NCBI GenBank assembly: GCA_018701175.1
Contig: JABIWF010000137.1
Location: 1-47,994, forward strand
Direction: 5' to 3'
From: Methanobacteriota archaeon
Lineage (GTDB): Archaea; Thermoplasmatota; Poseidoniia; Poseidoniales; Poseidoniaceae
Length of the DNA stretch: 47,994 bases
Under the pieces are notes generated by a model. The model made no database searches and was not told where the DNA came from. It saw only the letters and a program-made list of their open reading frames with translations. Positions 1 to 10,000 of this stretch are shown here, piece after piece. The position numbers and the translations under genes are program-made. Position 1 is the stretch's first letter; each line of letters begins with the position of its first letter.

Positions 1-807
1 ATCAACGCAGAGATTGAAGTGATTTTGGATGAAATAGTCGAAAACAAGCAGGAAGATATCGGAGGTTCAATTTTGATTACTGCCGAAGACACCCAACAAG
101 GTGTTGCGGGAATCACAGTGACCGTTTACATGTACTCCGAGAACGGCACACAACTGTCGAATCCACTGCAACCGCTAACCGATGCAAACGGTGTTGCAGA
201 GTTTGATTTCAATTCTGACCCACCGTTTGGAGATGTTGACGAATGGGGAAGAGTTACACTTGAGATTTTAATCAACGACCCTCGCCTCTCCCAACAAACC
301 TTAGATGAGTTCGCTTCCAATTCTGGTGAAGCATCGATGTTGTCGTACAAGTTCCAAGAGGAAGAAAAGCAAGTACCTTCGTGGGCATATCTCTTGACAC
401 TTCTCGTTCTTGGTCTTGTTGCTGCTGGTGTAGTGACCTACCGCCGACGTCAATCTGCAGAGTTGCTCCAAGAAGCTGCAGAAGTGTTCGCTTACACTGC
501 GGAATTACTTGCTGCAGGCGATTCAGTGCGTGAGTCTATCTTCACTTGCTACCAAAACCTCTGTTCGATTTTCCAGCAGAATGGATTCCTGCGACGTGAT
601 TTCGAGACGGTTCGTGAGTTCGAAATGGCAATCCGACAAGCAATGCCGCAGATTTCTGAAGAGGCCCTTCTTGCACTCGACAACATGTTCGAGCAAGCAA
701 GGTACAGCCGTGAAGAAATGGGCGAGCAGCACCAAACTGCCGCAACTCAGGCACTCGGCCGAATGGGTGAAGAAATTTCGAATTTGACGAAGATTCCACC
801 ACGGTGA
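1..807 (+). CDS. C-terminal part of a membrane-anchored surface protein with DUF4129-like cytoplasmic tail (partial)
   Basis: The reading frame is open to the left edge, so the true start lies outside the window. The visible part has three regions. First comes an extracellular beta-rich segment with a pattern like 'LTDANGVAEFDF', typical of Ig-like or carboxypeptidase-regulatory folds. Next is one transmembrane helix (SWAYLLTLLVLGLVAAGVV) followed by a YRRR stop-transfer signal. Last is a cytoplasmic helical tail of about 115 residues. The tail resembles the DUF4129 domain found at the C-termini of transglutaminase-like and other large surface proteins in archaea and actinobacteria: a helix pair with a conserved Tyr, then an FETVREFE segment. 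The assignment rests on pattern and topology only. The function is unknown; a role in surface polymer handling would be a guess. Confidence 0.75.
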   Translation: MNAEIEVILDEIVENKQEDIGGSILITAEDTQQGVAGITVTVYMYSENGTQLSNPLQPLTDANGVAEFDFNSDPPFGDVDEWGRVTLEILINDPRLSQQTLDEFASNSGEASMLSYKFQEEEKQVPSWAYLLTLLVLGLVAAGVVTYRRRQSAELLQEAAEVFAYTAELLAAGDSVRESIFTCYQNLCSIFQQNGFLRRDFETVREFEMAIRQAMPQISEEALLALDNMFEQARYSREEMGEQHQTAATQALGRMGEEISNLTKIPPR

Positions 808-835
808 AGTTCTCGTTCAACTGCAACAGCACTCA

Positions 836-982
836 GTGGACGCCCTTCTTTGGGACTATGCGACTGTGTTGCAGTCAATGCTCTTCAGTAGTGGACGACC
901 AGTGATGATCCATTTGGTTTGGAATGTGGCGATAGAGCACTGGATTCGGATGAAAAAACGCTCATACCTCTTTGTACTCTGA
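836..982 (+). CDS. possible 48-codon ORF or remnant
   Basis: After the stop of the preceding gene, a different frame stays open from 788 to the TGA at 980-982 and translates into protein-like sequence (LLWDYATVLQ, then MIHLVWNVAIEHW) with ordinary codons. There is no ATG near its beginning. GTG at 836 is the first usable start, and no Shine-Dalgarno sequence precedes it. It could be a small gene, the remnant of a decayed one, or chance. The rest of the 808-1025 interval shows nothing recognisable. Confidence 0.2.
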   Translation: MDALLWDYATVLQSMLFSSGRPVMIHLVWNVAIEHWIRMKKRSYLFVL

Positions 983-1025
983 CTACATCCAGAATGAACC
1001 TTCGAGGTAAAGAACAATCCATGGA

Positions 1026-1526
1026 CTACCAACGGAGATGGAGTCTGCCGTTGATGAAATGGGCCTTTACTTCACCCGCTTCAGCAGGCAAAGGTACGAC
1101 GCGCAATAGGTCATCATGCTCGGCTTCTTTGACGACCAGTCGGAGTTTGCGGTGTGCTTCTCCTTGCAGGGTTGAGATTTCGATGTCCCCTTCCTGCGCT
1201 CCGTGGAGAGGAATCATCAATCCATCTGGATTGACTGTGCCGTGCAACTGTTCGACCATCCATGTGAGTTGACGTTCTGGTGCAACTTCGGCGAGATGCG
1301 ATTCTGGAATCATTCCAGCGGCGACAAGAACCTGCTGATGGTTCATCTGAACTTCAGACAGGTGGTCGGCTTGGACCTGAAAGTCAGCATGCAACTGTTC
1401 GGGTTGGGCGTCAAGTCCAATTGGGCTTGCATGTGCCTCTTTCATGTCTTCAATTTCAGAAGAATCAGTCTGTATTACTACGGGTTCCCATGTCGACATG
1501 GTGCTCCGGTTGTGTGCGGCCTCCAT
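1026..1526 (-). CDS. Hsp20/CS-fold-like small protein
   Basis: A 166-residue acidic protein. The N-terminal half is rich in Glu, His and Gln and looks helical. The C-terminal ~75 residues have the beta-sandwich pattern of alpha-crystallin/Hsp20 or CS domains: a basic strand (HRKLRLVV), a 'VVPLPAEAGEVKAHFINGRLHLRW' type ending that matches the family's V-x-LP...A.F.NG.L.I pattern, and a Trp end. ATG at 1526 has GGAGG ten bases upstream; ATG at 1499 (GGAG four bases upstream) is an alternative start. It begins 31 bases after the stop of the helicase gene on the same strand, so the two are probably co-transcribed. A chaperone-like or protein-interaction role is inferred from the fold; the match is moderate. 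Confidence 0.55.
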   Translation of the reverse strand: MEAAHNRSTMSTWEPVVIQTDSSEIEDMKEAHASPIGLDAQPEQLHADFQVQADHLSEVQMNHQQVLVAAGMIPESHLAEVAPERQLTWMVEQLHGTVNPDGLMIPLHGAQEGDIEISTLQGEAHRKLRLVVKEAEHDDLLRVVPLPAEAGEVKAHFINGRLHLRW

Positions 1527-1557
1527 GAACCTTCGTCCTCCGTAGTTTCATTTGACT

Positions 1558-3660
1558 CTACACTTCTTCAACGGTGTGGACTCGAGAGAAGAACCTTCGA
1601 GCGAAACTGGCCGTTGTCTGTGGGTCGTTGGTGGCGTTCATTCTCAAGTCACTCGGATAACAACTGATGTAGGTGCGGTCGGTATGACGCTGGTCCAATA
1701 ACAGAATGAGCGCTCGATCTCCAATCGAGCGTATTGGGCGTCCCATCGCTTGAAGAATTGCATTGATTGCTGGTTGTGTAACGGTGTATCTCCAAGCGTT
1801 ATTTTTCCCGAACCTGTCTCCAGCGTAAGCCTTCAACGAGTCTGATAAAACCGATGGAGGGGCGTTCGGTATGCCTATGCAAGCAACGGCGTCAAGTATC
1901 CCTCCGTTGTAATCGATACCCTCGGAAAGTCTTGCGCCATAGACTCCGCACAGCAGTACTCTCTGTCCAGCTTCTTTTTCAGAACGAAGGTTTTCGACGA
2001 GTGAGTCGATGTCGTTCTTACTCCATTCCCGGCTTTCCATGACTTTCCGGATTCCTTTGAACCGATGTTCCGCCAATATTTCCTCCATCATCCTGTATGA
2101 GGGGGCGAACACTGCAATGTGGCCTGGAGTCCCATCGATGAGCGCTTGGAGGTGGTTGCGTATTTTTGACCACATTGCTGGTGATCTCTGCGTATATTTG
2201 GTTGTCACATCACCAGCAACCAAAACTGGTCGGCGTTCTCCGGCGAATGGAGATGAATAGGCGGTTTTGGTTGTTTTTTCTGCTGGCAGGTCGAGAATGT
2301 CAGCATACATCTTCGGTGGATACAGTGTGCCTGACATGAGAATCGCACCGTGTACCGACTCAAACACAGGCCCAGATACAAGACCAGGGTCAAGAAGGTG
2401 AGAAGTGATTCTTCCTTCACGCCCTTTCGAACTGAACACCAGGCTGAGAGCAGTTGTTTTACCGAACATTTCGATGCATTTCAGAATGTGCCCCATCTTG
2501 TGTGCGTCTGGCTCCATGGTGTCTTCATCTTCACCCGTTTCGAGTTCCACTTCAACCCGTAGTAATACGTCAGCGAGTCTCGGCAATCTGTGCGCTCTTT
2601 CGACAGCTAAATCTTCTCTGTTGATGTTTTCGCCAAGTGTTTTTTGACCCGTAAGGCCTTCGTACTCGTCGCAAGATCGGTGTATGATGTCAAGGAAACG
2701 TTCAACTTCAACACCTCCCTCTTCTTTGTCACTCATCAAGTCTGAGTGCAGTTGGCGGAAGAGGTCTGCTGTTTTCGTACGGGCAATTTTCATTACTTCA
2801 AACGCCCATGTAGCCACATCTAACTCAAGGGCAATAGGCACGGAATTATTTTGCTGGTATGATGCTGTGAGTGCTCCGACGTATTCTTCCAATTCCATGG
2901 TCGTGTTGCGTGCAATGGTCGGAGTAATGCTGCGTTCCATGGTCATTCGAATTCGGTCTGGGAGATTGTGTGCTTCATCGACCACGACAATGATGTCCTT
3001 GAGTGAAATCCCCATTGCTTCAAGGCTTGACTGGCGTACTCCCTCGTCAAAAATGTGGTTGTAATCGCCGACGAACACATCCGCCAGTCCTGCAGCTTCT
3101 CGGGCAGCCTTCCAAGGGCATGTTTGAGTAATTTCACCACCGACTCTGTGGATTTTGGTTAATTCAACCAGTTCATCGACATGCAGCGGGCTGTCAAGAA
3201 TGCGCTTGGTGAGTCCGGGTGCACTTGTGATCCATGGACGGCATGATTTGGTTTTTCTCGCTGTGCTGCACATCATCGAGAAGACGAGGTTTGATTCTTT
3301 GGCAAACGGTTGAACACACATTCCCGATTGACCAATCATGTCAACAAGCGTGATTGGTTCTTTGCCGGTCCGTCGCTGGTTAATGCGACGAACAGTATCG
3401 ACAACTATGCGATGCTGACTTTGTCTCGAGGTGAGAAAAAATACATGCTTTTTCGTAGGTGATTTCTGGGTAATTTCCAGTGCTGCAGACAGTGCCGCAG
3501 CCGTCTTTCCAATACCGGTTGGTGCTGCGGCCAAGTGGTATCCTCGACTTCGAAGTGCTTCAGTTGATTCACGAATCATCTCAACTTGCCCAGGTCGGGG
3601 TTTTTCATGAGCAAGGTACTCAAACATCTCAGTTTGGACTTGACTCCCCTCCTCTGTCAT
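1558..3660 (-). CDS. XPD/Rad3-family DNA helicase with Fe-S cluster
   Basis: A 700-residue superfamily 2 helicase expected to unwind DNA 5'-to-3' in repair. Visible motifs are the Q-motif-like start (EKPRPGQVEMI), Walker A APTGIGKT at residues 46-53, a DEAH box (VVVDEAH) at about 228-231, and motif VI (QAMGRPIRS) near the C-terminus. Four cysteines between Walker A and DEAH (C115, C131, C140, C181) fit the 4Fe-4S cluster of the XPD/FancJ/DinG group. The start is uncertain. ATG at 3660 lacks a Shine-Dalgarno sequence, while the internal ATG at 3627 gives the MFEY...RPGQ beginning typical of archaeal XPD. Upstream on the same strand are a small ORF and a ribbon-helix-helix regulator; downstream is the Hsp20-like gene. 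Confidence 0.9.
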   Translation of the reverse strand: MTEEGSQVQTEMFEYLAHEKPRPGQVEMIRESTEALRSRGYHLAAAPTGIGKTAAALSAALEITQKSPTKKHVFFLTSRQSQHRIVVDTVRRINQRRTGKEPITLVDMIGQSGMCVQPFAKESNLVFSMMCSTARKTKSCRPWITSAPGLTKRILDSPLHVDELVELTKIHRVGGEITQTCPWKAAREAAGLADVFVGDYNHIFDEGVRQSSLEAMGISLKDIIVVVDEAHNLPDRIRMTMERSITPTIARNTTMELEEYVGALTASYQQNNSVPIALELDVATWAFEVMKIARTKTADLFRQLHSDLMSDKEEGGVEVERFLDIIHRSCDEYEGLTGQKTLGENINREDLAVERAHRLPRLADVLLRVEVELETGEDEDTMEPDAHKMGHILKCIEMFGKTTALSLVFSSKGREGRITSHLLDPGLVSGPVFESVHGAILMSGTLYPPKMYADILDLPAEKTTKTAYSSPFAGERRPVLVAGDVTTKYTQRSPAMWSKIRNHLQALIDGTPGHIAVFAPSYRMMEEILAEHRFKGIRKVMESREWSKNDIDSLVENLRSEKEAGQRVLLCGVYGARLSEGIDYNGGILDAVACIGIPNAPPSVLSDSLKAYAGDRFGKNNAWRYTVTQPAINAILQAMGRPIRSIGDRALILLLDQRHTDRTYISCYPSDLRMNATNDPQTTASFARRFFSRVHTVEEV

Positions 3661-3781
3661 ATCGTGAGTTCTGCGTCGACACCTCTAAAGGATTGGGGAG
3701 CAAATGTATGCAGCGGTTGCACTGCTGTGAATCATTGTGCCCAGGTATGTGGGGGTCCTGAGCACGTGGGAACCAACCAAC

Positions 3782-3985
3782 TTAGCAAGCCGGTGTGGAA
3801 TCTGAGTCCCCCCGCCCGTCTTCCGAGGGGAGGTGTGTTGGGTTTTGGTTCAAAGAACCAGTTCGTCCAGCGCGTGCAAGACGGGCACGCAGACGCAAAG
3901 CGGCAAATCCGTACGGCTTGGACATGTCCCGTACGGCATTGAAGGTGGCATCCCGAGACTCGCAATCATCGTTCTGCCAATTCAT
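3782..3985 (-). CDS. small basic hypothetical protein
   Basis: A 67-residue ORF between the ribbon-helix-helix gene and the helicase gene, all on the minus strand. A good Shine-Dalgarno sequence (GGAGG, eight bases before ATG at 3985) and a 28-base gap from the regulator support translation. The middle is rich in Arg and Leu (FAALRLRARLARAGR) and the end is Ser/Asp-rich. No family is recognised. Its position suggests a partner of the regulator, as in an autoregulated two-gene unit, but that is inference. The 121 bases between it and the helicase start show nothing else. Confidence 0.4.
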   Translation of the reverse strand: MNWQNDDCESRDATFNAVRDMSKPYGFAALRLRARLARAGRTGSLNQNPTHLPSEDGRGDSDSTPAC

Positions 3986-4013
3986 TCCCATCCCCTCCTG
4001 CACTCTCACCCAC

Positions 4014-4388
4014 TCACTCGTGGTATTCTTCGCGTCGTATCGTTGAATTCCTTGCTTCCGCAACGAGTTCATCGAGTTGTTGTGTCAATTCAGAACGTGC
4101 CTTGATGGCTTGTTCTATGTAGAGTGAAAGCCCTTCTTGGGCTGCGGCTTCAGGTGTAGTCCCTTGAAGCTCATACAATTGGCCGAGCAACATCTTGTCG
4201 CCGTAGCCGAGAGGTATTCGTATGGAGTCCATTCCAGTAAGCAACGGTTGCCCCTTGAGGAATTGTTGAATGGCCATGCGGATGACATCGGAACGATTTC
4301 GTGCACCGTCGACTCCAACGCGTGCTTCAAGCAAAGCGATTTCTTCCTCAGTAATTCTGAGCGAGACAAGGTTGCTTGGGTTGGCCAT
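4014..4388 (-). CDS. ribbon-helix-helix (CopG/NikR-like) transcriptional regulator
   Basis: A 124-residue protein. The N-terminus has the ribbon-helix-helix pattern: a beta strand (NLVSLRITEEEIALLEAR) followed by NRSDVIRMAIQQFL, matching the family's 'R-S-E-hydrophobic-I-R-x-A-hydrophobic' second helix. A C-terminal helical region of about 70 residues may bind a ligand or a partner. ATG at 4388 is chosen because GGAGG lies seven bases upstream; a longer frame to 4418 adds ten unlikely residues. A perfect inverted repeat surrounds its TATA box (see the adjacent regulatory feature), which fits self-repression. The downstream small ORF and helicase may be in the same transcript. Confidence 0.8.
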   Translation of the reverse strand: MANPSNLVSLRITEEEIALLEARVGVDGARNRSDVIRMAIQQFLKGQPLLTGMDSIRIPLGYGDKMLLGQLYELQGTTPEAAAQEGLSLYIEQAIKARSELTQQLDELVAEARNSTIRREEYHE

Positions 4389-4400
4389 TTTGATTCCTCC

Positions 4401-4437
4401 GTAACATTGGGTAGGCAAGACGATATATGAATGTTAC
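4401..4437 (-). promoter_or_regulatory. promoter and probable operator of the ribbon-helix-helix gene
   Basis: The half-sites GTAACATT (4401-4408) and AATGTTAC (4430-4437) are perfect inverted copies separated by 21 bases. The TATA-like sequence CATATATCG (minus strand) lies between them at about 4421-4429. With archaeal geometry, transcription would start about 25 bases after TATA, at the downstream half-site. A dimeric regulator bound here would block TBP/TFB or RNA polymerase. This is inferred from sequence only. Confidence 0.5.
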
Positions 4438-4647
4438 CCTTTTGATGACAATTTGACTTACAGATGATTACATAGTAAAAAAGCGGCGTGCGAGGCATAT
4501 GCGCAAATTCGAGTAGTTTTCCAGCCAAGAGCCGTATACGCGAGTTCTGCGGAGTAGAACATTCTAATACGGGTGTCCACAGCACTTTGCATGGCACTCG
4601 AACCGTCTCGTGGTCTCTATCTCTATTTGCGAACTTTGACTGTGGCC

Positions 4648-5037
4648 ATGGAGGATTCTATCCTTACAGACGATGAAGCAACCATTCTGCATATACTCGC
4701 AGAAGCTCTCGGTATTCTCCCGAGTGATACGGCATTTTGCTTGTCTGTTGTACGTGGGAATGAGACGAATCCGTTTGATGGCACAGCTTTTGATTATTCA
4801 GGTCATCATCCTGGCGATGTTGTGACGTATCAAAGTGCGCTGGTGGCTGCTCTTGATGATGAAGTCATTACTGAAGATGAATGGGCCATGCTTACCGCTT
4901 TGAGAAACATTGTCGGTATTCAAGAAGACCAACATGCAATGATCGAGGAAGCCATTCATGCAATGGCGGAAGTCGATGCAAACGGGGTTCGAAGACTTGA
5001 ACGTCTACAGCGGTACATGACGGTCTGTCCGTTTTGA
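4648..5037 (+). CDS. TerB-like helical protein
   Basis: A 129-residue acidic protein. Two copies of an 'L/I-T-x-D/E-E-x-x-hydrophobic-L-x-x-hydrophobic' helical start (ILTDDEATILHILAEALGI and VITEDEWAMLTALRNIVGI) resemble TerB/DUF533-type all-helical domains, which occur in tellurite-resistance and membrane-associated stress proteins. No transmembrane segment is seen. The frame extends upstream to 4573, but the added residues look unlike protein, so ATG at 4648 is preferred; no clear Shine-Dalgarno sequence is present. The gene stands alone between divergent and downstream promoters. The family match is tentative and the function unknown. Confidence 0.6.
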   Translation: MEDSILTDDEATILHILAEALGILPSDTAFCLSVVRGNETNPFDGTAFDYSGHHPGDVVTYQSALVAALDDEVITEDEWAMLTALRNIVGIQEDQHAMIEEAIHAMAEVDANGVRRLERLQRYMTVCPF

Positions 5038-5118
5038 TGCATCCTCTTTGACGATTAAACAAGCGTCAGTCCGATACTATCGACGGTAATACTTAGAAAG
5101 GGTGTTTCTTTGGGGCGA

Positions 5119-6499
<1,381 letters not shown>

Positions 6500-6603
6500 T
6501 TCCGACACCTCTTACGAAGTGTACCTCCTTGCTGAGGCACCTCTACAGTCGACAGAGTCCATTGAGATCACATTTAGCAAGATGGTTTCATTTCCCAAGG
6601 CAA

Positions 6604-7062
6604 CTATCGGCTTACTTCATCAGGTCTCAATACCCGCTCACAGGCCCATCTTCCGTTCGATTCGGAAAGGAAGGCGCATGCACCGGGTGGCATTGAATGG
6701 TAAATTCCTGTGATTTGATAGAGAACCATTTCACATCCAGGATTATGCGTTACAAGAAGTAAAGTTTCATCGCTATGCGTACTCTCGATAAACTCATGAA
6801 TGGTTTCTGTCGAGGCGAGGTACAATTCATCTTTGGGTTCAGTTGGAATTCCATGGTATTCTGCCAACAGTTCCACAGTTTCCATCGTTCGTCTTGATGA
6901 ACTCACCAATATTCTGTTTGGTATCCACCCATGTGAGCGTATGCGACTTGGAGTTTTTTTGGCATCATGCTTTCCTTGATTGGTCAACGCCCTCTCAAAG
7001 TCAGTTGGAGCGTTCGGGATGGTTTGTGCGTGCCGCATAATCAATACTCGTCGTTGTACCAT
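6604..7062 (-). CDS. SixA-like phosphohistidine phosphatase (histidine phosphatase superfamily)
   Basis: A 152-residue member of the branch-1 histidine phosphatase fold. The catalytic RHA (in LIMRHAQT) is near the N-terminus, an SSSRRTMETVELL segment corresponds to the conserved 'SSPxxRAxxTA' motif, and the second catalytic His lies in VTHNP. The small size without a cap domain matches SixA, which removes phosphate from histidine in phosphotransfer proteins; the real substrate here is unknown. ATG at 7062 follows GAGG closely and places RHA at the usual distance. A TTG at 7086, overlapping the stop of the upstream gene, is the alternative. It is probably the last gene of a transcript coming from the thrombospondin-repeat gene. 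Confidence 0.8.
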   Translation of the reverse strand: MVQRRVLIMRHAQTIPNAPTDFERALTNQGKHDAKKTPSRIRSHGWIPNRILVSSSRRTMETVELLAEYHGIPTEPKDELYLASTETIHEFIESTHSDETLLLVTHNPGCEMVLYQITGIYHSMPPGACAFLSESNGRWACERVLRPDEVSR

Positions 7063-7086
7063 TTGCCTCAACTCAGGCTCAACCAA

Positions 7087-10000
7087 TCACTCTGCTTGAT
7101 ACGGAATCCATTGGCCGGTTTCATTATCGTAATAATACAGGCTTCCATCAGCAGATTTCGACCAATTGACCCCATTCTCTTCCCATTGTTGAGATTCAGT
7201 CTCAATTGCTGGCAAATCTTTTGCTGATTCATCGTTCATGAACGCTTCAGTTGCGGTATCGCCGTGGCTTTGGGTGGCGAATGGAGAATTGTTTTCCGGT
7301 AGGTTTTGGTTTCTTCGAACAACAAGTACCGCACCTAGGCCACAGATGATGAGTAAGGCCAAGATTGCGTAGAGGAGGCCGAAACCACTCGATTCAGCGT
7401 CCTGTTCAGATCGGTTTGGATCGTTTGGATAGTAGTCGTAGGTGTCTGAGATGCCGTCTCCGTCAGAATCAGTCGTTTCGTTTGGGTCAAGAGGGAAGTC
7501 GTCTTCAGCGTCGTTAACATTGTCCATGTCGGTGTCCATCTGTGAAAGAGCGCATCCATCATCAAAGACAATTGAACTCTCTGGCGTCAATGGGCACGTG
7601 TCGTCAATGTTGGACACCCCATCGTTGTCATCGTCAAGTTGGTATCCTGAACATCCGTCCAAGTCGATGCTGTGAGATTCATCTGTATCTGGGCACAAGT
7701 CTTTGTCGTTGTTGACTGAATCGTTATCTTGGTCGAGTTGAGATGCAGCACAACCTACAGAGTTCACTTGTTGTCCGCTCGGAGTCGCAGGGCACAAATC
7801 TACGGTGTCATCAATCATATCGTCATCGGCATCGCGCTGGTATTCTGCACAACCAAACGAGTCAGTTATGATTCCAATCTCGGTATCTGGGCACTGGTCT
7901 GCATCGTTCTTGATAGCGTCACTGTCGTCGTCTTTTTGTGCGTCTGCACAGCCGTTTTCATCAACTTCAGTGTTGACAACTGTCATCGGACATGTGTCCA
8001 TCATATCGTTGATGCCATCGGTGTCAGTATCACGTTGTGCAGCCGAGCAGCCGACGCCGTTGACCGGCATCTCTGGCGTGGTTGAAGGGCATTCATCGAG
8101 TTGGTCGTTGATGCCGTCAGCGTCGGTATCTCGCTGAGTATCAGCGCATCCTGCTGCATCGACTTCATAGCCAAGAGGCGTGAGTGGGCAAGCGTCAAAC
8201 AAATCCATGACTCCATCGTTATCAGCGTCTTCTTGAGAGCCAGAACATCCCGTCGAGTCGACCGTTTCACCGGGTGGAGTGGATGGGCATGCATCTGCAC
8301 TGTTTGAAACACCATCGAGGTCATCGTCTTTCTGCTGCTCTGAACAACCGTTCAAATCGACAGATTGTCCGGCAGGAGTGTTCAAACACTGGTCGGCTGA
8401 AACGCCGTTCGCATTGTCTCCGTATCCGTCACCATCAGCATCGAACCATTGTGTTGGTTCTGTTGGGAATTTGTCTGCAGCGTTACCGTTTTGATTATCT
8501 CCATAGCCATCTCCATCTTCATCGGACCACTGTGTTCCGTCCATAGGGAATGCGTCAGGGTCGTTACCTGCTTGGTTGTCACCATACCCGTCCGAATCAA
8601 TATCCGCCCACTGCGTACTGTCCGCCGGGAATGCATCTCCGTTGTTGCCGGTGGGATTGTCCCCGTATCCATCTCCATCTTGGTCAGCCCACTGTGTGCT
8701 GTCGGTTGGGAACTCGTCAGGTGAATTTCCAGTTGGATTGTCTCCATATCCGTCTCCATCTTGATCAGCCCATTGTGTGCTGTCTGTCGGGAATTGATCA
8801 CCGTTGGTTCCGTTCGGGTTGTCACCGTAACCGTCTCCGTCTTGGTCTGTCCATTGTGTGCTGTCGGCAGGATACTCGTCTGCATAATTACCTGACGCGT
8901 TGTCTCCATAGCCATCACCATCAGAATCGGACCATTGTGTCGGGTCGTATGGGAATGCATCAGAATTGTTGCCGTTTTGGTTGTCACCGTATCCATCGGT
9001 ATCATAGTCAGACCATTGCGATGAATCGTTCGGGAATGAATCCGGTGAATTACCGGAAGGATTGTCTCCATAGCCATCACCGTCCATGTCCGAGTATTGA
9101 GTTGAATCGTTCGGGAATACATCGACTTCATCATCGTAACCATCGTTATCTGAATCCTTTTGTGATAATGCACAACCGTCGATATCGACGATTGCACCCG
9201 CAGCGGAGTTCGGGCAAAGGTCGACTTCATTTGCTACCGAATCGTTGTCATCGTCAAATACAAGGTTGAAACATCCACTGTCACCAATCAGCTGGACGTT
9301 CGTGTTGGAGTAAAGAAGAGCCTCTGCACAGTATGCGCCTGATATGTTCGGTGTTGAGTAGGTGAAGGTTGGCAGACTCATGTTTTGAGCAGTTGCGGTA
9401 AAACTCGTCAATGAGGTTGATGCAATGCTTGCACCTCCTGCATCGGTAATTCGTATGAGCGACTTGTATGAATCACCCGGTACCAAATCTGAACCTTTCA
9501 CATCGACGTTATTTGTTGCTGCAGTACTGCTTGAGGAGAAACTGTCAACGACCAACGAGGGCAGTTGAGGGATAAATGCATCATCATGAATGCCAATATA
9601 TCCATCTCCTGTTGTTAGGTTGATTGCAGAGTTGGCTGTATAGAGTATACCAACCAAGATATGTTCATCCATGGTTGTAATACCGCTCCAGTTGATAAGC
9701 CAACTTTCTGTTGTCGAAGAACTGGTGAAATTGATGTATTCCTGGTAAACAGCCGAGGCATTGAGTGCGAGATTAATGTCATTTGTTGAGTTATAATTAT
9801 TCTCGAAATCCACATCGTTTAACACGAACCACCAGAGTGTGTAATCTGTATTGGCGGTCAAGTTGGTTGCAGAGTGTGAGCCTGAAGTTGAGGACAATAC
9901 GGTTGATTGCAGGACTTCAATCATCGTACATTCCGAGTCAAAAGAGAGGAATCCGGAGGCGTCTGAAAGAGTGACATCAATGCAGTAATCTGATTCAACC

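Noticed and set aside
1203-1667. 154-residue plus-strand frame opposite the Hsp20-like gene
   Set aside because: Cys/Trp/Phe-rich shadow that also runs into the helicase end; no ribosome site.
3795-4105. Plus-strand frames of 83 and 90 residues opposite the small basic ORF
   Set aside because: No ribosome site, and they overlap the end of the regulator gene; the minus-strand ORF has a clear GGAGG and fits the gene order.
7497-9095. Direct repeats that could be mistaken for a CRISPR array
   Set aside because: The repeats are contiguous, 81 or 99 bases long, in frame and protein-coding; there are no constant repeats with unique spacers.
8382-9269. Long open frames on both strands (282 residues minus, 239 residues plus) across the repeat region
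   Set aside because: They are shadows of the periodic Asp-rich repeat; their translations are low-complexity Met/Thr/His-rich, and the thrombospondin frame has clear domains.
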